Positions 16,156-25,311 of a stretch of 54,792 nucleotides of DNA are shown piece after piece. This stretch comes from SAR202 cluster bacterium (GTDB lineage Bacteria; Chloroflexota; Dehalococcoidia; Lucifugimonadales; UBA826): the NCBI GenBank assembly GCA_009392815.1, contig VFFS01000060.1:1-54792 (forward strand). The letters are read 5' to 3'. Both the position numbers and the translations under genes were made by a program. Each line of letters begins with the position of its first letter. Position 1 is the first letter of the stretch. The notes below the pieces were generated by a model. That model ran no database searches, was not told where the DNA came from, and saw only the letters and a list, made by a program, of their open reading frames with translations.

Positions 16156-16773
16156 CTACTGCAGTGGAGAAAAATCATACGGAAGCAATATCTTGTTCTC
16201 CTGAGCAACAGGACTTGCAGTATTTCCTGGAGGTGGCCAGATCCCCTTCTCCCGAGTCTCTGCTCTTATCCTGCTCCGTTCCTCAAAGGACTCATACGCC
16301 CACATGTGCATAAACCGGTTTAAATTACCGATTTCTGAATACCAACAGCCCACTAACGGGGAATACTTTTGGCGCTCCTCTATAGCATCAGACCAGGCAT
16401 CTAGGACCTTTGGAATATCTCCAACACCATATGTGTAAATCCTAAGCTCATAGATAGGCCCTACTTTGCGAGGTTCCAAAGGAGGCATGAAAGGCGCAGG
16501 AATTAACACTTCGGAATTCATATTAACCATAATGTCTGTAGAATTTGGCGGCCAGGCACCATCTTCTACTGCTCTTGAACGAACATCGGCCCTGTGATTA
16601 GCATCTTCATAAGGCCATATGTGAACAATCTGGTTTAGCGGCCCCATCTCCGTATACCAAAATCCACCGAGTGGTGAATACTCAAGTCTCCCATCCAACA
16701 TTTCGCGGAGCCTGTCACCCATAATATCAACGGTTCGGGGCTTTAAATCGTAGGTTCTCATCTCATGAATCAT
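16156..16773 (-). CDS. NIPSNAP-family protein (two tandem domains)
   Basis: Protein of 205 residues made of two copies of the NIPSNAP ferredoxin-like (dimeric alpha/beta barrel) domain. The first starts MIHEMRTYDLKP and contains LGGFWYTEMGPLNQIVHIWPYED; the second starts YELRIYTYGVGD and contains VGCWYSEIGNLNRFMHMWAYES. Such proteins occur beside catabolic genes and their biochemical role is unsettled. Cytoplasmic. It lies tail to tail with the FAD oxidase and divergent from galE. The ATG start has AAGGGAG about 6 bases upstream. Confidence 0.85.
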   Translation of the reverse strand: MIHEMRTYDLKPRTVDIMGDRLREMLDGRLEYSPLGGFWYTEMGPLNQIVHIWPYEDANHRADVRSRAVEDGAWPPNSTDIMVNMNSEVLIPAPFMPPLEPRKVGPIYELRIYTYGVGDIPKVLDAWSDAIEERQKYSPLVGCWYSEIGNLNRFMHMWAYESFEERSRIRAETREKGIWPPPGNTASPVAQENKILLPYDFSPLQ

Positions 16774-16933
16774 CTGGTCTCCCTTGTATACTCACGCATT
16801 AATATCGCTTCCAAGGGCAAAGGCTAGCACTAAACGGGGACATTTGAATAGGGCTAGCGATAGAATGAACAAGGTGTTGTATATGCACCGAGATAGGGCC
16901 GCTGTGATCACAACCTATGGAGGTTTACTAATA

Positions 16934-17914
16934 GTGAAAGTTTTAGTGACAGGGGGTGCCGGATATATAGGTAGCACGATATGTTCAGCCCTTGAAGATA
17001 ATGGACATATCCCTGTAATAATCGATTCATTAATTACTGGCAATAAGGCCTTTACAGAAAAAAAGATCTTTTACCAGGCTGATATTTCCGATTCGAAAGC
17101 CCTAAAATCAATCTTCCATGACCACCAAGATATCGGAGCTATTATCCACTGCGCTGCACTTATAGTAGTCCCAGAGTCCGTACAGAAACCCTACCGGTAC
17201 TATCACGAAAACGTCTCCAAATCACTGGAATTATTCAAGTTTGCCTCCGATTCTGGGATAAAAGTTATATTCAGTTCCACCGCCGCGGTCTATGAATCAT
17301 CCGCAACTCAAATGGTTACTGAAGAGTCCCCACTGGGTCCAGACAGTCCATATGCTCGCACTAAAATGGCTTTAGAAATGGCTCTCCTTGACTTTAGTAT
17401 TGCCTACGGCATGAGAGCGATATCACTACGATATTTCAATCCAATAGGAGCTGATCCCAAAATGCGCTCCGGGCCATCTGCCGATTCTCCCACACACATA
17501 TTGGGAAAATTACTATCCATACATCAGGGAGAAGAATCTGCTTTCAAGATAGCAGGAGTTGACTGGCCCACTAGAGATGGCACGGCTCTGAGAGATTACA
17601 TTCATGTTTGGGATTTAGCGGAAGCACACATCAAAACGTTGGAACTGTTTGACAACTTGGTAACTGGGGAAAATCCATATTCAATCATAAATTTAGGTAG
17701 TGGCCAAGGAACAACCGTTCTGGAATTTTTAGAGGCTTTCGAAGAAGTTTCAGGCACTGAAATAAAACGAATTAACGGATATGCCCGCCCTGGAGACACA
17801 GCAGGGGCGTACGCAAACGGCGACAATGCTTGGAATAAATTAGCCTGGAAACCTAGAATGTCAATCGAACAGGGAATTGCTGATGCAATCAAATGGAACA
17901 AAAAGTTAAGCTGA
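16934..17914 (+). CDS. galE: UDP-glucose 4-epimerase
   Basis: Extended SDR that interconverts UDP-glucose and UDP-galactose with bound NAD; cytoplasmic. Motifs: GGAGYIGSTI at the N terminus, IHCAALIVVPESV, the serine of FSSTAAVYE, the YxxxK of SPYARTKMALE, LRYFNPIGAD, and the galE-type RDGTALRDYIHVWDLAEAH. The frame is open to 16784, but the GTG at 16934 begins exactly at the family N terminus (MKVLVTGGAGYIG) and has GGAGG 10 bases upstream, giving 326 residues, the normal GalE length. Other nucleotide-sugar 4-epimerases look alike. Confidence 0.87.
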   Translation: MKVLVTGGAGYIGSTICSALEDNGHIPVIIDSLITGNKAFTEKKIFYQADISDSKALKSIFHDHQDIGAIIHCAALIVVPESVQKPYRYYHENVSKSLELFKFASDSGIKVIFSSTAAVYESSATQMVTEESPLGPDSPYARTKMALEMALLDFSIAYGMRAISLRYFNPIGADPKMRSGPSADSPTHILGKLLSIHQGEESAFKIAGVDWPTRDGTALRDYIHVWDLAEAHIKTLELFDNLVTGENPYSIINLGSGQGTTVLEFLEAFEEVSGTEIKRINGYARPGDTAGAYANGDNAWNKLAWKPRMSIEQGIADAIKWNKKLS

Positions 17915-18007
17915 TAATATTCCGTCAAGTGAGATATTGACATAGACAACAGGCAGTGTGACAGTAGCGGTTAAACATAACGACCTCGATATTAGGAGGA
18001 CTTAGAT

Positions 18008-19501
18008 TTGGTAACTCTTGCAAATTTATTAGACGGCCATCCAGCAAACAAAAATTCAATAATCATACCTGGATCAGAATCTGCCACCTACCAATCATTC
18101 TCTAATGAGATAGAGAGAATAGCGGGACTATTGGCTGGTAGTGGGTTAGAAAGAGGAAAAGCGGTTTCAATTGTCTTAGGCAACGGCCTGGATTTCATGG
18201 TGACATTTCTTGCTGTTACAAGAGCTGGCGCAATAGCTGCTCCTCTCAATTCTGCTTACACAGTCGATGAATTCCAATTCTTCATGGAAGACGCTCAGGC
18301 ACAGTTGGTTATAGCTAGTGAAGATGCTGAAGCGGCTATACAAGCAGCCGACAGTCTGGACATACCTGTAGCCATAATTTCAGGAAATCGAATAGGTGAA
18401 CTCACCCTTTCCAGGAATGGAACTAGTCTTTCTAAAAACGTTGACGTCGCACCTCCCACTGCTGAGGATCTAGCTCTTTTCCTACACACTTCAGGCACAA
18501 CAAGCAGACCAAAAGGGGTTCCTCTGACCCATGGCAACCTAATGGCCTCACTTTCAAACATAGTGGGAACGTATGACTTAGATGGAGATGATACAGCCAT
18601 GGTGGTAATGCCACTTTTTCACGTTCATGGCCTGATTGGTGTAGCCCTATCTTCACTTAGAAGCGGTGGAACAATAGTTATTCCGCCAAGATTCAGTGCC
18701 AGCACGTTTTGGAAAGACCAGCGAGATACGAACTCCACATGGTACTCCGCAGTTCCAACCATCCATCAAATACTGCTAATGAGGGCTACTGAGGACGGTG
18801 CTCCAAATAAGTCCTTCCGATTCATACGGTCATGTTCAGCTGCTCTAGCCCCAACAGTATTCAACGACCTAGAAGCGCGTTTTGGAGCGCCAGTTCTTGA
18901 GGCGTATGGCATGACCGAAGCATCCCATCAAATGTCATCTAACCCTTTACCTCCCGGCTCAAGAAGTCCAGGTACCGTCGGTGTTGGTACAGGTGTAGAG
19001 ATAGGGATCATGGATGACAATGGTAATTTAGAGACCACCGGAAATCGTGGTGAAGTGGTTATTAAAGGCCCGAATGTTACTCATGGATATCACAACAATC
19101 CTGAAGCCAACGCCGAAGCATTCATAAAAGGATGGTTCAAAACTGGAGATCAAGGGGAACTTTCAACTGATGGCGTATTAACTCTGACAGGTAGACTTAA
19201 AGAGCTTATCAACAGGGGAGGCGAGAAAATATCCCCCTTGGAAGTTGATGCTGCATTAATAAAACATCCGTCCATCTCGGAGGCTGTGTGTTTTGGGGTC
19301 CCAGATGAGAAATATGGAGAAATTGTCCAAGCAGCCGTGGTTCTCTCATCTGATTCAAACGAAGGGGCGATCAGGGAATTTTGCGAACAACAATTAGCAG
19401 ACTTCAAAATACCCGAACGGGTCTACATAGTAGATGAACTGCCTCGAACAGCCACTGGCAAAATTCAAAGAAGACATGTCGCAGCTAAATTCGCGGAGTA
19501 G
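18008..19501 (+). CDS. Acyl-CoA synthetase, AMP-forming (oxalyl-CoA synthetase-like)
   Basis: Adenylate-forming ligase of 497 residues that activates a carboxylic acid with ATP and CoA. Motifs in order: P-loop LFLHTSGTTSRPKGVPLTHGNL, the A5 motif LEAYGMTEASHQM, GWFKTGDQGEL, LTGRLKELINRGGEKISPLEVD (hinge), and the catalytic lysine in PRTATGKIQRR near the C terminus. The HTSGTTSRPKGVPL variant and size resemble oxalyl-CoA synthetase/Pcs60-like enzymes, so a short dicarboxylic acid is possible. TTG start with AGGAGG 8 bases upstream. First gene of a tight three-gene unit with a HAD enzyme and a phosphofructokinase. Confidence 0.87.
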   Translation: MVTLANLLDGHPANKNSIIIPGSESATYQSFSNEIERIAGLLAGSGLERGKAVSIVLGNGLDFMVTFLAVTRAGAIAAPLNSAYTVDEFQFFMEDAQAQLVIASEDAEAAIQAADSLDIPVAIISGNRIGELTLSRNGTSLSKNVDVAPPTAEDLALFLHTSGTTSRPKGVPLTHGNLMASLSNIVGTYDLDGDDTAMVVMPLFHVHGLIGVALSSLRSGGTIVIPPRFSASTFWKDQRDTNSTWYSAVPTIHQILLMRATEDGAPNKSFRFIRSCSAALAPTVFNDLEARFGAPVLEAYGMTEASHQMSSNPLPPGSRSPGTVGVGTGVEIGIMDDNGNLETTGNRGEVVIKGPNVTHGYHNNPEANAEAFIKGWFKTGDQGELSTDGVLTLTGRLKELINRGGEKISPLEVDAALIKHPSISEAVCFGVPDEKYGEIVQAAVVLSSDSNEGAIREFCEQQLADFKIPERVYIVDELPRTATGKIQRRHVAAKFAE

Positions 19502-19504
19502 ACA

Positions 19505-20257
19505 ATGGCTAACTTTCACCCGATCTCTGAAGTAAAAGCTCTAACTTTTGACGTTTTTGGAACAGTCGTGGACTGGCGTAAAAGTATCGCTCGAGAAATA
19601 AAGCAAGTAGGTATTGAGAAAGGTTTCATACTCGATTGGGATGGGTTTGCCGATGAATGGAGGGCCGGCTATGGCCCCTCAATGAACAAGGTGCGGACGG
19701 GGGAGTTGGAGTGGGCAAACATAGACACCCTTCATAGAATGATCCTCGACAGTTTACTTGAGACTTATAACATCAACTCCTTGGATGAGTCAGAGAAACA
19801 ACGACTTAACAAGGCATGGCACAGGTTAGATCCATGGTCAGATTCTGTAGAAGGTCTCACATATCTGAAAGAGAACTACATAATAAGTAGCCTCTCCAAT
19901 GGCAACGTGGCGCTATTGGTTAACATGGCCAAATATGGTGGTTTGCCATGGGATACCGTCCTTTCCGCAGAATTAGTTAGACACTACAAACCTGACAGAG
20001 AGGCATATTTGTCGACAGCTGAATTTTTTGGTTTACCCATTGAAAAAGTCATGATGGTAGCTGCACATAAAAATGACCTCAAATCTGCCAGGAGCACAGG
20101 CATGAGAACAGCCTACGTGCCCAGGCCTAACGAACACGGCCCTAATGTTGAAACCGATCGAGAGCCGGAAGACTATATTGATATCATTGCCGACGACTTC
20201 ATAGACCTTTCGAAAAAATTATCTAAGGTTCGAGAAACGGGTTCCATACCTGAATAA
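19505..20257 (+). CDS. HAD-superfamily hydrolase, type II haloacid dehalogenase-like
   Basis: Cytoplasmic HAD enzyme of 250 residues. Motif I LTFDVFGTVVDWRKS supplies the aspartate nucleophile, motif II SSLSNGN, motif III the lysine in RHYKPDREAYL, and motif IV MMVAAHKNDLKSARSTGMRTAYVPRP. The pattern is that of type II L-2-haloacid dehalogenases, but many genomic members of this group act on other 2-substituted acids or phosphates, so true dehalogenation is not proven. ATG start three bases after the acyl-CoA synthetase stop; six bases before the phosphofructokinase. Confidence 0.82.
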   Translation: MANFHPISEVKALTFDVFGTVVDWRKSIAREIKQVGIEKGFILDWDGFADEWRAGYGPSMNKVRTGELEWANIDTLHRMILDSLLETYNINSLDESEKQRLNKAWHRLDPWSDSVEGLTYLKENYIISSLSNGNVALLVNMAKYGGLPWDTVLSAELVRHYKPDREAYLSTAEFFGLPIEKVMMVAAHKNDLKSARSTGMRTAYVPRPNEHGPNVETDREPEDYIDIIADDFIDLSKKLSKVRETGSIPE

Positions 20258-20263
20258 GTAAAT

Positions 20264-21460
20264 ATGACCATTGGAAATATTTTGGTGATGCAGTCAGGTG
20301 GGTGCACAGCTGTTATAAATCAAAGTCTGGCCGGCATAATTAATTCTTACCAGAAAATTGCACCCAAATCCCGTATTTTTGGTGCTGATCATGGCATCGA
20401 AGGAATCTTAACGGGGAACATACCAGATATTACTGATATCTCAGATCAGAGCATAAAATCTATTGGTTCAGCCCCAGGTTCCGCTCTCGGATCAACGAGG
20501 AGAAAACTTAGACAAACAGACACTAAAGGTATTTTCGAACTCCTAGACAGACATGACATCAGGATTTTTCATATTATTGGCGGGAACGACTCTGCAGCAA
20601 CAAGTCTCACGTTTCAAAATGAAGCAAGTTCACTGGGTTACGATCTAACCATTGTGAACGTGCCAAAAACGATTGATAACGATCTCGTTGAAACGGACCA
20701 CTGCCCTGGCTACGGTTCTTCTGCCAGGTTCGTTGCACAAGCAACTTTAGGCGCAGGAAGAGACGCATTAGCCATGGGCATTTCATCACCGATCACAATT
20801 ATAGAAGTTATGGGCCGGGATGCAGGATGGTTAGCGGCATCAGCAACTCTATACAAAAGAGACAATTTTGATCCTCCCCACTATATAGGGGTCCCTGAAA
20901 TCCCATTAGATGAAGAAGAATTTCTTATACAAATGGAATACGCATACAGGGAATATGGCTACGCCGTTGCTGTTTTAGCTGAAAACGCGAGAGGTTCTAA
21001 TGGAGTTATAGGGGGACAAACGGAACCTTGGTTTACGGACGACTTTGGCCACGCATACTATGAAGGACCATCACGACACCTAGCAGAGCAAGTATCAAGA
21101 CGACTTGGTGTGAGATGCAGATACGAGAAACCAGGTACCATCCAAAGGTCTCTAATTGACTCAATTTCACAAACAGATTCTGACGAAGCATACAAAATAG
21201 GCCAAGAAGCATCTTTAAGGGCGGAATCAGGCGAAACGGGTATCATAATGAGCTTAAAAAGGAAGTCAGGTCAAATATATGAATGCTCTTCAACGACCGT
21301 TCCTCTAGAAAATGTAGCGGGCAAGGTTAGGCTCATACCTGATGAATTTTTAACTAAAGAACTCGCCACGGTCGGCAATACAACCAACGAATTTAAGCGT
21401 TACCTAGAACCATTAACTGGTGAAACAGTACGTATACCAGAGTATTTACTCAGGAATTAG
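20264..21460 (+). CDS. Phosphofructokinase, probably PPi-dependent
   Basis: Phosphorylates fructose 6-phosphate, most likely reversibly with pyrophosphate. It has 398 residues and the PfkA fold. The donor-specificity positions are IIGGNDS (106-110) and VPKTIDNDL (134-141): an aspartate after GGN and a lysine in PKTIDND are the marks of PPi-dependent enzymes, where ATP enzymes have GGDGS and PGTIDND. MGRDAGWLAASATL and EIPLDEEEF further support the PPi-type long clade. This would allow flow in both glycolytic and gluconeogenic directions. Last gene of the acyl-CoA synthetase / HAD unit; followed by the SAM riboswitch region. Confidence 0.85.
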   Translation: MTIGNILVMQSGGCTAVINQSLAGIINSYQKIAPKSRIFGADHGIEGILTGNIPDITDISDQSIKSIGSAPGSALGSTRRKLRQTDTKGIFELLDRHDIRIFHIIGGNDSAATSLTFQNEASSLGYDLTIVNVPKTIDNDLVETDHCPGYGSSARFVAQATLGAGRDALAMGISSPITIIEVMGRDAGWLAASATLYKRDNFDPPHYIGVPEIPLDEEEFLIQMEYAYREYGYAVAVLAENARGSNGVIGGQTEPWFTDDFGHAYYEGPSRHLAEQVSRRLGVRCRYEKPGTIQRSLIDSISQTDSDEAYKIGQEASLRAESGETGIIMSLKRKSGQIYECSSTTVPLENVAGKVRLIPDEFLTKELATVGNTTNEFKRYLEPLTGETVRIPEYLLRN

Positions 21461-21525
21461 CAGGATAACCTCACAGCCAGCAAAAATTCTATATAAAGAA
21501 ACACATATTTAAGTTTGCTGATTTC

Positions 21526-21555
21526 TTGACGGGTTGTTCTCGGCTCTAGTACTAT
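21526..21555 (+). promoter_or_regulatory. Promoter of the SAM-riboswitch operon
   Basis: TTGACG (21526-21531), an 18-base spacer and TACTAT (21550-21555). The predicted start near 21562 lies just before the riboswitch aptamer, as expected. Confidence 0.5.
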
Positions 21556-21584
21556 TTTTTAGTTAACAATTGAATACAAATGCT

Positions 21585-21689
21585 CTTATTTCGAGTGGCT
21601 GAGGGACTGGCCTTTGGACGCCCGGCAACCGACTCCGCTATCTCAGGAAAACGGTGCCAATTCCAGCGGATTAAAATCCGAAAGATGAG
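21585..21689 (+). promoter_or_regulatory. SAM-I (S-box) riboswitch aptamer
   Basis: Leader RNA that binds S-adenosylmethionine. The conserved core is unmistakable: GAGGGACTGGCC at 21601, GCCCGGCAACC at 21620, GGTGCCAATTCCAGC at 21653, and GAAAGATGAG at 21680. P1 pairs CTTATT (21585-21590) with GATGAG (21684-21689) using two G-U pairs. The 3' strand of P1 overlaps GAGGGAAG (21687-21694), which can instead pair with CTTCTCTC (21717-21724) as an antiterminator. SAM binding would stabilise P1, free the terminator, and switch the downstream methyl-cycle operon off. Confidence 0.95.
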
Positions 21690-21714
21690 GGAAGCTGTAA
21701 GCTGTTTTTTGCGG

Positions 21715-21743
21715 GACTTCTCTCCAGGGAGGTCTTTTTTTTT
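21715..21743 (+). terminator. Intrinsic terminator of the SAM riboswitch
   Basis: GACTTCTC (21715-21722), loop TCCA, GGGAGGTC (21727-21734), then nine T residues (21735-21743). The stem is eight pairs with two G-U. Its 5' arm is shared with the antiterminator, so this is the expression platform. Confidence 0.92.
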
Positions 21744-21773
21744 GCCGTAATTTACTGGCCTTGGAGATTTTAA

Positions 21774-22637
21774 TTGATAGAGATCATGTTTATTGGGGGT
21801 TCAGGCCTCTACGAGTTGGAAAACCTCGAACAAATAGAAGAGGTAAATATACCAACCCCTTTTGGGGAGACTAGTGATTCTATTATTACCGGTTCAGTAG
21901 CTGGGGTAAAAGTTGGTTTTATGCCTAGGCACGGGAAAAAGCACACTCTATTACCGAACGAAATACCATATCGTGCAAACATATATGCAATAAAAACCCT
22001 AGGTGCAAATAGAATAGTGTCTGTCTCCGCCGTTGGTAGTTTAAGAGAAAATATCGGTCCCATGGACATAGTCATTCCTGACCAATTGATTGATAGAACT
22101 GCATCCTCTTCCAGAGGAAATACATTCTTCGGAGATGGTATCGTTGCTCATGTATCGTTCGCTGATCCTTACTGTTCCGACTTAAGAAGGATTATTCGCA
22201 CATGTTGCCAGGAATTAGGTGCTAACTTCCACTACGGAGGAGACTTGGTCGTTATCGAAGGACCTCAGTTCTCCTCACGATCAGAATCAAATTTATATAG
22301 GTCTTGGGGAGCTGATATTATCGGAATGACTGCATTGCCCGAAGCAAAACTCGCCCGAGAAGCAGAAATGTGTTACTCCACTCTGGCGATGGTAACTGAC
22401 TACGATTGCTGGAGATCTGAAAAAGAGGAAGTCTCAGCAGATCTAGTGATACGGAATTTAAAAAAGAATAGCCTAATATCTAAGTCTCTTATTACACTAT
22501 TGTGTAAAAACATAAACACTGATGAAATATTTTGTGCCTGCAGGAAAAGCCTTGAGAAGGCCTTAATAACCAAGTTAAGTTTTGAGAGTGCTTCAACAAA
22601 GAAAATACAACCAATAATCGGAAAATATATTGAGTGA
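21774..22637 (+). CDS. mtnP: S-methyl-5'-thioadenosine phosphorylase
   Basis: Splits methylthioadenosine, the by-product of polyamine synthesis, into adenine and methylthioribose 1-phosphate; cytoplasmic trimer. Family marks: IGGSGLYELENL, PRHGKKHTLLPNEIPYRANIYAIKTLGA, VSAVGSLRENIGPMDIVIPDQLIDRT, EGPQFSSRSESNLYRSWGADIIGMTALPEAKLAREAEMCY split over the middle, and VTDYDCW. The length of 287 fits. TTG start with GGAG 8 bases upstream; an internal ATG at 21786 is possible. First gene under the SAM riboswitch. A general purine nucleoside phosphorylase is less likely given GMTALPEAKLAREAE. Confidence 0.92.
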   Translation: MIEIMFIGGSGLYELENLEQIEEVNIPTPFGETSDSIITGSVAGVKVGFMPRHGKKHTLLPNEIPYRANIYAIKTLGANRIVSVSAVGSLRENIGPMDIVIPDQLIDRTASSSRGNTFFGDGIVAHVSFADPYCSDLRRIIRTCCQELGANFHYGGDLVVIEGPQFSSRSESNLYRSWGADIIGMTALPEAKLAREAEMCYSTLAMVTDYDCWRSEKEEVSADLVIRNLKKNSLISKSLITLLCKNINTDEIFCACRKSLEKALITKLSFESASTKKIQPIIGKYIE

Positions 22638-22654
22638 AACTGGAGGAACAGAGG

Positions 22655-23008
22655 ATGCCAAGGCAAGTAGATGGTGAACCATATTTCAGAATTAGTGTTG
22701 ACGAAGCCGCTGATTTACATGGAAACGATGATTATGCTTTTGTAGATGTTAGACGACTAGACGAATATGTAGAGGGCCACGTTGAGGGAGCTATTTTCAT
22801 AACGGTCGATGACATTCTGGCCAGAATAGACGAGTTACCAGAAGATAAGAAACTTCTGTTCATCTGTGCAGCTGGAGTGAGAAGTGGATTGGCCTGCGAA
22901 ATGGCGGCCGCTATGGGTATTGAAGCAGATAGACTTTATAACATTGAGGAAGGAACCCCCACCTGGATTGAAAAGGGACATCCGACCAGCCAAGGAACCG
23001 ATATTTAA
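22655..23008 (+). CDS. Rhodanese-domain protein
   Basis: Single rhodanese domain, 117 residues, cytoplasmic. DVRRLDEYVEGHVEGAIFI is the usual CH2A motif and the active-site loop is CAAGVRS, with a cysteine that can carry a persulfide. ATG at 22655 with GGAGGA 7 bases upstream; an upstream in-frame GTG (22634) overlaps the mtnP stop but is less well placed. Lying inside a SAM-controlled operon, it may handle sulfur released during methionine recycling, but this is inference; single-domain rhodaneses serve many pathways. Confidence 0.85.
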   Translation: MPRQVDGEPYFRISVDEAADLHGNDDYAFVDVRRLDEYVEGHVEGAIFITVDDILARIDELPEDKKLLFICAAGVRSGLACEMAAAMGIEADRLYNIEEGTPTWIEKGHPTSQGTDI

Positions 23009-23010
23009 AC

Positions 23011-23958
23011 GTGTCTCTCCTTGTAGTTGGAACCGTCGCTTATGACTCAGTCTCGGCAGGAACAGAATCTCGAGTTGATTCCCTAGGCGGGTCGGCCACA
23101 TATTTCTCAGTCGCAGCCAGTTTCTTTACCCACGTCGCCGTAGTGGCGGTGGTAGGTCAAGATTTTCATGATGATGACAGAAAATACCTACTATCAAAAG
23201 GAGTCGATATATCCGGTATTTCAACTGCAGTGGGAGAAACGTTCAGATGGTCTGGATCCTACGACCCCAACAATATGAATATAAGGGAGACTCTTGATAC
23301 CAAACTGAATGTTCTTGCTGATTTCACTCCAGTGCTCAGCAATAGTCATAAGAATTCAGACTATCTGTTCCTGGCTAACATAGATCCCCTTATTCAAATG
23401 AATGTTCTTGAGCAAATGGTTTCCAGACCTAGACTTGTGGCGCTAGATACCATGAACTTCTGGATTGATGACCACATTGAAAATCTCCGTGAAACGGTAG
23501 AATTGGTAGACGTACTATTCATGGATGAAAATGAAATTAAGACATTTACGGGGGCGGCAAGTGTGATAAAAGCCGCTAAATCAGTTAGAGAAATGGGACC
23601 CAAGGTGGTAGTCGTTAAAAGAGGCGAGCATGGGGTCCTATTGTTCAACGAGGGAGATACATTCGCTGCACCCGCTTTCCCTCTTGAGAATGTCAAAGAT
23701 CCAACTGGAGCCGGGGATTGCTTTGCAGGAGGATTCATGGGATACCTTTCCAAATCTGGAGATATGTCAGCCGAGGGTTTTCGGCGAGCGACTGTAGTTG
23801 GGTCAGTAATGGGATCGTACGCGGTCGAAAATTTTGGTAGCGAAAGATTTACATCTCTCTTATCACATGATATCGATGAAAGATTCCGAGGGATATCGGG
23901 AATGACATACTTTACCCCTCTTTCCAACGAGGACAATTTACTCTATCAGAACCATTAA
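23011..23958 (+). CDS. PfkB-family kinase (possibly adenosine or methylthioribose-related)
   Basis: Ribokinase-fold kinase of 315 residues. N-terminal GGSATYFSVAASFF matches the first PfkB signature and DPTGAGDCFAGGFMGYL near residue 230 is the second, with the catalytic aspartate. It sits between mtnP/rhodanese and ahcY in the SAM-riboswitch operon. AhcY releases adenosine and PfkB-type adenosine kinases exist, so removal of adenosine is an attractive function; a nucleoside or sugar kinase for another substrate is equally possible on sequence alone. GTG start two bases after the rhodanese stop, with poor Shine-Dalgarno, suggesting coupling. Confidence 0.8.
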   Translation: MSLLVVGTVAYDSVSAGTESRVDSLGGSATYFSVAASFFTHVAVVAVVGQDFHDDDRKYLLSKGVDISGISTAVGETFRWSGSYDPNNMNIRETLDTKLNVLADFTPVLSNSHKNSDYLFLANIDPLIQMNVLEQMVSRPRLVALDTMNFWIDDHIENLRETVELVDVLFMDENEIKTFTGAASVIKAAKSVREMGPKVVVVKRGEHGVLLFNEGDTFAAPAFPLENVKDPTGAGDCFAGGFMGYLSKSGDMSAEGFRRATVVGSVMGSYAVENFGSERFTSLLSHDIDERFRGISGMTYFTPLSNEDNLLYQNH

Positions 23959-23985
23959 GATCTTAGACTAATTAGGAGAAACGCA

Positions 23986-25257
23986 TTGACAACTAACTCT
24001 AACTCAGGCGATGTATTAGATCATTCTCTTGCAGCGGCCGGGGTAAACAGAATCAACTGGGCTGGTCGAGAAATGCCAGTGCTGGAGCAAATACGTGCCC
24101 GTTTTAAAAAAGAAACGCCTTTCAAAGGCTTGAAAATTGCCGCATGCCTACACGTTACATCAGAGACTGCTAATTTGATGATCGCTCTCAGGGATGGAGG
24201 CGCAGAAATCGCACTCTGTGCAAGCAACCCTTTAAGTACCCAGGACGAAGTAGCAGCGGCACTCGTTTCAGAGTATGGGATCAAAACCTTTGCTATAAAA
24301 GGAGAAGACACAGAAACGTACTACAACCACATCACCACAGTACTGGAAACGAAACCACATATGACGATGGATGATGGCGCAGATCTGGTAGCAATGCTTC
24401 ACGGAGAGCGCAATGATCTCATGGAAAACGTTATAGGTGGAATGGAAGAAACGACGACCGGGGTTATACGTCTAAAAAGTTTAGCCGAAGAAGGAAAACT
24501 AAAATATCCCGTTATAGCAGTCAACGACGCAGACACCAAGCATTTTTTCGACAATAGGTACGGGACGGGACAGAGCACGTTGGATGGAATTACGCGGGCG
24601 ACCAACATTCTGTGGGCGGGCAAAACTGTGGTGATCATAGGCTATGGCTGGTGCGGAAGAGGCGTTGCAATGCGCGCCAGGGGAATGGGGGCTAACACAG
24701 TAGTTTGTGAGGTAAACCACATCCGGGCACTGGAAGCCGCAATGGACGGCCACCAGGTGATGAAAATGGAAGATGCAGCGAAACTAGGAGATATATTTAT
24801 CACCGTTACTGGAGGAATGAAAGCCGTTGATTCAAAACATGTGGAGGTAATGAAGGATGGGGCTGTTCTAGCCAACAGTGGCCATTTCAACGTAGAAATT
24901 GATATAGAAGGAATTGAGAACCTGTCAGATAGTAGAACTGAAGTAAGGCCATATGTTGATCAATACACAATGTCAGACGGGCGTCGAATAAATTTACTGG
25001 GTGAAGGAAGGTTAATTAACCTAGCAGCCGCTGAAGGTCATCCTTCTGCAGTCATGGACATGAGTTTCGCGGACCAGGCATTATCAGCGGAATTTATGGC
25101 TAATGAATACCAAAATCTTGATAACCAGGTATACGTAGTTCCAAGGGACATCGATAACGAAGTGGGTAGACTAAAGTTGCTTTCTATGGGAATAGAAATA
25201 GATGAATTAAGTGACGAGCAAGAAAAATATTTAAACAGCTGGAATACTGGCACATAG
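23986..25257 (+). CDS. ahcY: Adenosylhomocysteinase
   Basis: Hydrolyses S-adenosylhomocysteine to homocysteine and adenosine with bound NAD; cytoplasmic. Signatures: [26 protein letters not shown] broken around residues 49-75, [37 protein letters not shown], the lysine/aspartate pair in [19 protein letters not shown], the NAD fold [22 protein letters not shown], and [10 protein letters not shown]. The 423-residue length fits the bacterial form without the 40-residue insert. TTG start with AGGAGA 7 bases upstream. Fourth gene behind the SAM riboswitch and 54 bases before metK. Confidence 0.95.
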   Translation: MTTNSNSGDVLDHSLAAAGVNRINWAGREMPVLEQIRARFKKETPFKGLKIAACLHVTSETANLMIALRDGGAEIALCASNPLSTQDEVAAALVSEYGIKTFAIKGEDTETYYNHITTVLETKPHMTMDDGADLVAMLHGERNDLMENVIGGMEETTTGVIRLKSLAEEGKLKYPVIAVNDADTKHFFDNRYGTGQSTLDGITRATNILWAGKTVVIIGYGWCGRGVAMRARGMGANTVVCEVNHIRALEAAMDGHQVMKMEDAAKLGDIFITVTGGMKAVDSKHVEVMKDGAVLANSGHFNVEIDIEGIENLSDSRTEVRPYVDQYTMSDGRRINLLGEGRLINLAAAEGHPSAVMDMSFADQALSAEFMANEYQNLDNQVYVVPRDIDNEVGRLKLLSMGIEIDELSDEQEKYLNSWNTGT

Positions 25258-25311
25258 TAAATACGCAATATCGATAATCAAAGTCCATACAAGTCAGGAG
25301 TTGACAAAAAA

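Noticed and set aside
16784-16933. N-terminal extension of galE
   Set aside because: The GTG at 16934 has a GGAGG motif and begins exactly at the Rossmann fold; the upstream frame is noncoding in character.
17936-17965. TTGACA upstream of the acyl-CoA synthetase gene as a promoter
   Set aside because: The matching -10 (GACAGT at 17 bases) fits at only three positions, so it was not called.
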